A stretch of 21,179 nucleotides of DNA from assembly GCA_964398215.1 (NCBI GenBank), contig CAYNNP010000106.1, positions 1-21,179 on the forward strand. Direction: 5' to 3'. The position numbers were made by a program, and so were the translations under genes. Shown here piece by piece: positions 15,506 through 21,179 of the stretch (position 1 is its first letter; each line of letters begins with the position of its first letter). Source of the DNA: CAYNNP01 sp964398215. GTDB lineage: Bacteria; Planctomycetota; Planctomycetia; Pirellulales; Pirellulaceae. A model generated the notes under the pieces. The model did not search any database, had not been told where the DNA came from, and saw only the letters and a list, made by a program, of their open reading frames with translations.

Positions 15506-18500
15506 CCGACCTTTCACCGGCCAAACGCGCATTGCTGGAACAACTGTTAATTCAGAAGGCCAGCAAACAGTCGCAGTCGACCACCATTGCCAAGCAACCG
15601 GCGGACGTACGACCAATTTTGTCGCGCGCCGAACAACGACTTTGGTTTGTTGATCAACTAGAGCGCGACGATCCTTTTTACAACATGCCGCTGGCCGCTC
15701 GTTTGACGGGCAAGTTAGATTCAATGGCCTTTCAAGTCGCTGTGCAAAAGGTTGCGCAGCGGCACGATTCACTGCGCACGACCTACACGCTGGTCGATGG
15801 AAAACCTGAGCGGATTGTTCACGATTCAGTCACAATCCCGGTCAGTTGGGTTGATGTATCGCACCAGCGCGATCCAGAAAAGGCAGCCAAGCAACATTTC
15901 CAAAGCGCCGCTCGAGAAACCTTCGACCTGACGGCTGGCCCGCTGCTGCGCGTCGTTGTTTACAAGACCGCGCCTGCCGAGCACATCGTTTTGCTAGTCA
16001 TGCACCATATCGTTTCCGATGGGTGGTCGATGATCGTGATGATGCGGGAACTCACAGAGTTTTACGCAGCAACAGTATCTGGACGCGAATCGACGCTGGC
16101 ACCACTGGCGATTCAGTATTCTGATTTTGCGCACTGGCAAGAAAAACAGCTTTCGGCAGCCAACATTGAATCGCAGTTGGAGTACTGGCGCAAACAACTG
16201 GATGATGCACCAGAAGTTCTTGATTTGCCGACGGACTATCCGCGTCCCGCAGTCCAAAACTTTGACGGCAAGACTGTTCCCTTGCGCTTTTCTAAAGAAC
16301 TCACTAGCAAGATCAATGCGATTGCATTGCAGAACGACACCACGCCGTTTGTCGTTTTGTTGGCTGCTCAGGCGTTGGTGCTGGGTAGATATTCGCGACA
16401 AGATGATGTGGTACTTGGCACCGCATCGGCTGGTCGTAATCACCCTGAGATTGAAGATCTAATTGGGTTCTTTGTGAACACGCTCGCTGTGCGGGTTCGT
16501 TTAGAAGAAATCAGCTTTCACGAATTGATAAAACAAGTTGCTGCGACGGTGCTGGACGCGCATCAGCACGCTGACCTGCCCTTTGAAAAACTGGTGGATG
16601 AATTTGCTGCGGGTCGCGACCGGAGCTACTCGCCGATTTTTCAATCCGCATTGGTTCTGCAAAACCTAAATCGAGACCAACAGCCGGCGGCGGGGCTGAC
16701 GGTCCAACCGATGCTCGTCGACAACGGCACAGCAAAATACGATTTGACATTCTTTCTATGGGAAGAAGACCAGCAGTTGATCGGACACGTTGAATTCCGG
16801 ACCGCCTTGTTCAGCGAAGCGACCGTTGCGCGACTTGGAGAGTGCTTCGAAGCGTTTCTAGATGCGGCAACCGACCAACCAGAAGTCTCGATCCGCCGAT
16901 TGCCAATCGTCAGCGCAGCACAACGTGTGCAGGTTATCGAATCGTTTAACAAAACGACCAAAGAAATTGAGCACGCGGAAACGCTACACGAGTTGTTTCA
17001 ATCGCAAGCTCGCAAGTACCCCGACAACATCGCTGCGGTCCACGGCGGTCAGCAACTCACGTATGCCGAACTGGATTCGCTTTCAAGCCGAATCGCCAAC
17101 GGACTCGCTGATGCTGGCGTCGAAAGAGAATCTGCGGTTGTTGTCCTGATGCAGCGCAGCATCGATTTGCTCGCAGCGACGCTTGGGATTTCCAAGTCTG
17201 GTGGATCGTTCGTGCTGCTGGATCCGTCGACACCGCAGGCTCGGGTCGACTATATCGTCGGCGCAACGAATGCGAAAATGGTGATAACCGCCGATACGAT
17301 CGAAGGCCTGAAGTCCTGTACCAAGAGTGTTTCACTGCCATCGGTTTCGCGCCGCGATCGCGCCTATGTCGTGTTCACATCGGGTTCGACGGGTAACCCG
17401 AAAGGCGTCGAAGTCGAACATCGATCGATCACAAACTTCATCAACGCTCAAGCCGAACGGATGCACGTCACCGAATCGGATCGAACGACGTTCACGTTTT
17501 CGCCTGCATTTGATGGTGCTATCTCCGAGATCTTTTATCCGTTTTCTCGGGGAGCAACTTGTGTCATCGTGGATTCGGATGTAGTTCTCGATCCTCAGCG
17601 GCTAACCAAATATCTAAACGATCAACGCGTCACGGCAATGAAACTGCCGCCCTCGCTGCTGGCAATGTTGCAAGCCAGCGATTTCGACCATGTAAAGACA
17701 CTGGTTTCGGCGGGCGACAAACTTACCGGTGAACTCGCTAGGCGTTGGATCACCGACGATCGACAGTTCTTGAATGGATATGGTCCCACCGAAGTTGCTG
17801 TCGGTTGCACAATGAGAACTCTGACGGTTGACGATATGGCTCGACCGCCGATTGGCATCCCAATGAACAACATGCGGGTATACGTTCTGGATCGGCATCG
17901 TCAAGTCGTGCCGATTGGCGGTAAAGGAGAAATCTACGTCGGGGGCATTGGCGTTGCTCGTGGCTACTTGAATCAACCAGAACTGACGGCCAAGTCATTC
18001 GTTCCCGATCCGTTCGCAGATGACTATCCGAATTCACGAATGTATCGAACTGGCGATTTAGGTCGCTGGCTACCCGATGGTAACTTGGAATTCATCGGAC
18101 GTGCCGATAGTCAAATTTGCTTGCGAGGTTTTCGAGTTGAACCTGGAGAGATCGCAGCGGCGCTTGAGCAATTGTCGGATGTCCGCCAAGCCGAAGTGGT
18201 ACACCGAACGGACTCAGAGTCGAACCAGTTGGTGGCCTACGTCGTTCCTGAAGCTGATAGCGATCTGGTGTCCAACGCTCAGGCCTTGGAATCTGATCAT
18301 GTGAACGGATGGAAAGAGCTATTCGAGCAAGCTCACCGGGCGTCCCCCGTCGTGCTTGATCCCAGCTTCAATACAACTGGCTGGGTCAGTACCTACACAG
18401 GCAAACCGATCTCGAATCCCGAGATGATGGAGTGGACCCAAGGAGCGGTCAACCGAATCCTGTCGCTGAAACCGAAAAGTGTTTTGGAAATTGGCTGCGG

Positions 18501-20700
18501 CACCGGCCTTTTACTGCTACGGATCGTTGACCACGTCGATCGTTACGTCGCAACCGACCTTTTGCAGGGCTCGCTGGACAACGTAACAGCCGCTCTACGA
18601 ACCAGGCCCGACGTCGCGGGCAAAGTATCGTTACATCAACAGCTTGCCGACCAGTACGACAAGCTCGGTGATGCAAAATTCGATACGATTGTTTTGAATT
18701 CAGTTGCACAGTACTTCCCCAGCGTCGATTACCTGGTGCGGGTGATCAAGGGAGCTGTCGAGCGGTTGAATCCAGGTGGAACAATTTTCCTGGGTGACTT
18801 ACGCAACAATCAACTGCACCGCGCGTTGGCCACAAGTGTTGAATTATTCAATTCAGACAACAACTTGCCGATTGACGAATTGCGTTCGCAAATCGAATCA
18901 CGCATCGAACACGAAGAAGAATTGTTACTGGATCCCCAGTTGCTCCAATCGCTCGTTCAGCAGTGTCCGCGAATCACGCAAGCCGATGTGTTGCTCAAGA
19001 ACGCTTCTGCTACGAATGAACTTAGCCGCTTCCGGTACGATGTCATTTTACGTGCTGACACGATCGAACCAACATTGCATTACAAAGAGATGCAATCCGG
19101 CTTTGACACAACTCCGATTCAGCTAGCATCGCTGTTGGCCGGTTCGGACCAGCAGGGCATTCGTGTCCATGGGATCCCAAACCCTCGCGTCAAACCAGAC
19201 TGTGACGTTGTGCAACAGGTTCGATCTTCGACTGCACCGAGCATCGCGGCGTTGAAAGCCAGTACAACAAATGACAATTTGATTGACCCGAACGACTATT
19301 TCGCATTGGCCGATCAGTTTCCTGTGCGTGTGATTGCCCAGTGGAATCCGGACGATCCATCGCTATACGACATCACGATCCGCCCAAACAACATCACGCA
19401 AGAAACCAGTATCGTAGATTCACCTGCACCCGTGGCGGCGTTTGTGCCCGAGCAAGCCAACGACCCGCTTTCCAGTCGACGCTCGCAGTATCTGACCAAG
19501 AACTTGCGCAAGCAGCTGCGCGATGTTTTGCCTAGTTACATGATCCCGACAGCCCTGGTGGTCTTGAAAGAATTTCCACGTACCGTCAACGGCAAAGTCG
19601 ATCGGCGTGCACTGCCCGCGCCGGTTGGTCGCCCCGCTTGGGCTGGCGATTTCATCGAACCGGCAACGGAAACCGAAAAGAAGCTCGCCGAAATCTGGGA
19701 AGACCTTTTGGATGTTCGTCCAATCGGAATCAATGATGATTTCTTTGAACTGGGCGGTCACAGCATGCTGGCGGTTCGCATGACCAGCGCAATCGAGAAC
19801 GAATTCGGAGTCCAACTACCGCTTCAAGCATTGTTCCAAGATCCAACCGTTGGGCATTTGGCAAACGTGCTTGAGCATCCCGAGCAATTTGCTGCCGCCT
19901 CCACGATCGTACCGCTCCAGCAATCTCAGACCGGTACGCCGCTGTTCTGTGTTCACCCAGCTGGCGGAACGGTCTTTTGTTATCTGGAACTGGTAAAGCA
20001 TCTCTCCAATCAGCGTCCGATCTATGGACTGCAGGCGCAAGGAATTGACGGCAACGCGCTGCCACATGATTCGTTGGTCGAAATGGCACGCCATTACGCT
20101 GCGGCAATCAAAGAGAAATATCCGCATGGTCCAGTCCACATTGCTGGATGGTCTCTGGGCGGAAACATCGCCTTTGAAGTTGCCAGACAACTTGAGATAT
20201 CCGGCGTGAAAGTCGAAATCGTAGCTCTGCTGGACTCCGGTCTATTGTCGTCCGAAACGATTTTGAACGAAGAAGATTTTCTGCCACTGCTGATGGCGTT
20301 GTTCCCCGGAGCGATGAACGTATCCTTGGAAGAACTGCGTGGAAAAGAGCGAGAGGATCAATTGCAGTTCTTCATCGATCGTGCGACCGTCGCAGGGATC
20401 GTTCCCGAAGAAGAGTTTGACAAGGCCGGCAATATCTTTGGCGTCTTTCAATCCAACGTCAAAGCGGTCCATCAGTACGAAGCGATGAAGTACGATGGAA
20501 AGATTCATCTGTTCCGCCCTGCCGATCAGAGCAAGACGAATAATCTTTTCGATGATCCAGTACTGGGTTGGCGAGCCGTCGCCGAAGAGGTCAAGGTCAT
20601 CGAAGTTCCCGGCGACCATGCACACATGCTACAGGACCCAGCCGTCAACGTTCTGGCGGCAAACCTCGAACAAGTCATGCAATCATACAGCTCGCTTTAG
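15481..20700 (+). CDS. Terminal peptide synthetase: C-A(N-methyltransferase)-PCP-TE
   Basis: A 1739-residue termination module. The condensation domain (about 45-480) has MHHIVSDGWS, with H176 and D180. The adenylation domain starts near 500 with YVVFTSGSTGNPKGV (629-643); its specificity residues read D-G-S-K-V-A-G-V-G-K, not assignable with confidence. After LRGFRVEPGE a methyltransferase (about 940-1300) is inserted, with SAM motif VLEIGCGTG (1001-1009) and NSVAQYFPSVDYL (1073-1085), typical of amide N-methyltransferases. The adenylation domain then resumes with YMIP and NGKVDRRALP. The carrier has LGGHS (S1428). The thioesterase has GWSLGG (S1558), D1585 and GDH (H1713). The ATG overlaps the flavoprotein gene by 25 bases, implying translational coupling. 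Confidence 0.93.
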   Translation: MHNIQERLTDLSPAKRALLEQLLIQKASKQSQSTTIAKQPADVRPILSRAEQRLWFVDQLERDDPFYNMPLAARLTGKLDSMAFQVAVQKVAQRHDSLRTTYTLVDGKPERIVHDSVTIPVSWVDVSHQRDPEKAAKQHFQSAARETFDLTAGPLLRVVVYKTAPAEHIVLLVMHHIVSDGWSMIVMMRELTEFYAATVSGRESTLAPLAIQYSDFAHWQEKQLSAANIESQLEYWRKQLDDAPEVLDLPTDYPRPAVQNFDGKTVPLRFSKELTSKINAIALQNDTTPFVVLLAAQALVLGRYSRQDDVVLGTASAGRNHPEIEDLIGFFVNTLAVRVRLEEISFHELIKQVAATVLDAHQHADLPFEKLVDEFAAGRDRSYSPIFQSALVLQNLNRDQQPAAGLTVQPMLVDNGTAKYDLTFFLWEEDQQLIGHVEFRTALFSEATVARLGECFEAFLDAATDQPEVSIRRLPIVSAAQRVQVIESFNKTTKEIEHAETLHELFQSQARKYPDNIAAVHGGQQLTYAELDSLSSRIANGLADAGVERESAVVVLMQRSIDLLAATLGISKSGGSFVLLDPSTPQARVDYIVGATNAKMVITADTIEGLKSCTKSVSLPSVSRRDRAYVVFTSGSTGNPKGVEVEHRSITNFINAQAERMHVTESDRTTFTFSPAFDGAISEIFYPFSRGATCVIVDSDVVLDPQRLTKYLNDQRVTAMKLPPSLLAMLQASDFDHVKTLVSAGDKLTGELARRWITDDRQFLNGYGPTEVAVGCTMRTLTVDDMARPPIGIPMNNMRVYVLDRHRQVVPIGGKGEIYVGGIGVARGYLNQPELTAKSFVPDPFADDYPNSRMYRTGDLGRWLPDGNLEFIGRADSQICLRGFRVEPGEIAAALEQLSDVRQAEVVHRTDSESNQLVAYVVPEADSDLVSNAQALESDHVNGWKELFEQAHRASPVVLDPSFNTTGWVSTYTGKPISNPEMMEWTQGAVNRILSLKPKSVLEIGCGTGLLLLRIVDHVDRYVATDLLQGSLDNVTAALRTRPDVAGKVSLHQQLADQYDKLGDAKFDTIVLNSVAQYFPSVDYLVRVIKGAVERLNPGGTIFLGDLRNNQLHRALATSVELFNSDNNLPIDELRSQIESRIEHEEELLLDPQLLQSLVQQCPRITQADVLLKNASATNELSRFRYDVILRADTIEPTLHYKEMQSGFDTTPIQLASLLAGSDQQGIRVHGIPNPRVKPDCDVVQQVRSSTAPSIAALKASTTNDNLIDPNDYFALADQFPVRVIAQWNPDDPSLYDITIRPNNITQETSIVDSPAPVAAFVPEQANDPLSSRRSQYLTKNLRKQLRDVLPSYMIPTALVVLKEFPRTVNGKVDRRALPAPVGRPAWAGDFIEPATETEKKLAEIWEDLLDVRPIGINDDFFELGGHSMLAVRMTSAIENEFGVQLPLQALFQDPTVGHLANVLEHPEQFAAASTIVPLQQSQTGTPLFCVHPAGGTVFCYLELVKHLSNQRPIYGLQAQGIDGNALPHDSLVEMARHYAAAIKEKYPHGPVHIAGWSLGGNIAFEVARQLEISGVKVEIVALLDSGLLSSETILNEEDFLPLLMALFPGAMNVSLEELRGKEREDQLQFFIDRATVAGIVPEEEFDKAGNIFGVFQSNVKAVHQYEAMKYDGKIHLFRPADQSKTNNLFDDPVLGWRAVAEEVKVIEVPGDHAHMLQDPAVNVLAANLEQVMQSYSSL

Positions 20701-20737
20701 ACTGACCGACGAAACGCTGACCTGTGCCTCGTACCAT

Positions 20738-20765
20738 AAAGGCAGGTCCCTGTTCCTGCCGCTTT
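20738..20765. terminator. Bidirectional terminator-like hairpin between convergent genes
   Basis: GGCAGG (20741-20746) pairs with CCTGCC (20755-20760) around an 8-base loop. AAA precedes it and, after two bases, TTT follows it, so it can act in both directions. It sits between the end of the terminal synthetase and the end of the minus-strand gene. T tracts are short. Confidence 0.5.
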
Positions 20766-21106
20766 CAATCGTAGACAGTAAAGTCGCTTCGAATGTCTGG
20801 AGACGTATTCAGTAGCGCAATATCGATGAAGTGCAGTAGCAGAGCAAATCGATCCATTGCCTCGCTTGACTGAGCAGCGTCTTCGAGCGATGGATACAGG
20901 TTCACGCCCTTCGATTGCACGCGTTTCGATTTATCGACCGCAATATCAAGTTGCCAGCATTGGCCATTGCGGGGCATTCCTTCTTCGTCATATTCCGGAA
21001 GCCAGTTCCAAAGGTCGAGGAAGTCGCAGAGTCGCCAGAATCCCCACCATTGTGGGAGTGTTGGTGTTGCAAAACGGTGTTCTTGGTCGCGAAAGTCAAC
21101 GCGCAA
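20765..21106 (-). CDS. Hypothetical protein, 5' end uncertain or cut
   Basis: The reading frame encodes 113 residues from a TTG at 21106. I do not recognise the family. The composition looks genuine: a Trp-rich stretch (PQWWGFWRLCDFLDLWNWLPEYDEEG) followed by CWQLDIAVDKSKRVQSKGVNLYP. Upstream, the same frame stays open to a stop at 21152-21154, with no better start codon or ribosome binding site, while another frame reads plausibly from the window edge to about 21110. The gene is therefore either begun by TTG, or it runs off the window with a frameshift or sequencing error between about 21106 and 21155. It is convergent with the synthetase operon and probably unrelated to it. Confidence 0.55.
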   Translation of the reverse strand: MRVDFRDQEHRFATPTLPQWWGFWRLCDFLDLWNWLPEYDEEGMPRNGQCWQLDIAVDKSKRVQSKGVNLYPSLEDAAQSSEAMDRFALLLHFIDIALLNTSPDIRSDFTVYD

Positions 21107-21179
21107 ATTGCCATGTCGAAACGGTAGCGTGTGCTCGGAGCGAACGCGGGCTCAATCTCGATTGTGAAGCGACGTGGAA

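Noticed and set aside
1..21179. CRISPR arrays, tRNA or rRNA genes, insertion sequences, phage genes
   Set aside because: No regular short repeats with spacers, cloverleaf sequences, transposases or integrases were seen.

Overview
The window looks like a chromosomal segment of a Planctomycetota bacterium, most likely Pirellulaceae/Rhodopirellula-like. This is inferred from the overall gene style, mid G+C content, long spacers and intergenic repeats; no taxonomic marker gene is present. It holds two functional blocks, both on the + strand, plus one unrelated minus-strand gene at the right edge.

Block 1 (about 300-7977) is a complete Na+-translocating NADH:quinone reductase operon in the canonical order nqrA-B-C-D-E-F, followed by an apbE gene for the FMN transferase that flavinylates NqrB and NqrC. 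All diagnostic residues are visible: the flavinylation threonines in NqrB and NqrC, the iron-ligand cysteines in NqrD and NqrE, and the 2Fe-2S cysteines and FAD/NAD motifs in NqrF. The ApbE protein carries a C-terminal transmembrane helix and Cys-rich tail that matches NqrM (DUF539), the factor needed for the NqrD/E iron centre. One polypeptide therefore appears to combine the two maturation jobs. The upstream region (1-556) holds degenerate repeats, a weak promoter-like sequence, a terminator-like hairpin, and a perfect TGTGA-N6-TCACA palindrome of the CRP/FNR type 71 bp before nqrA.

Between the blocks (7978-8428) is a 450-bp gap with no convincing gene but several inverted repeats, two of which share one arm and so are mutually exclusive.

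Block 2 (8429-20700) is a compact lipopeptide assembly line of three tightly spaced genes. The first protein is FAAL-ACP-C-A-PCP, the second a flavoprotein resembling FOXRED2/ERFAD, and the third C-A(with inserted N-methyltransferase)-PCP-TE. The first A domain reads as glycine-specific; the second has a code I cannot assign. The collinear prediction is a fatty acyl-Gly-(N-methyl-amino acid) released by the thioesterase, possibly oxidised by the flavoprotein. No phosphopantetheinyl transferase, MbtH-like protein, transporter or regulator for the pathway is in the window.

The right edge (20701-21179) has a terminator-like hairpin between convergent genes and a minus-strand gene of unknown function whose 5' end is cut by the window or disrupted by a frameshift.
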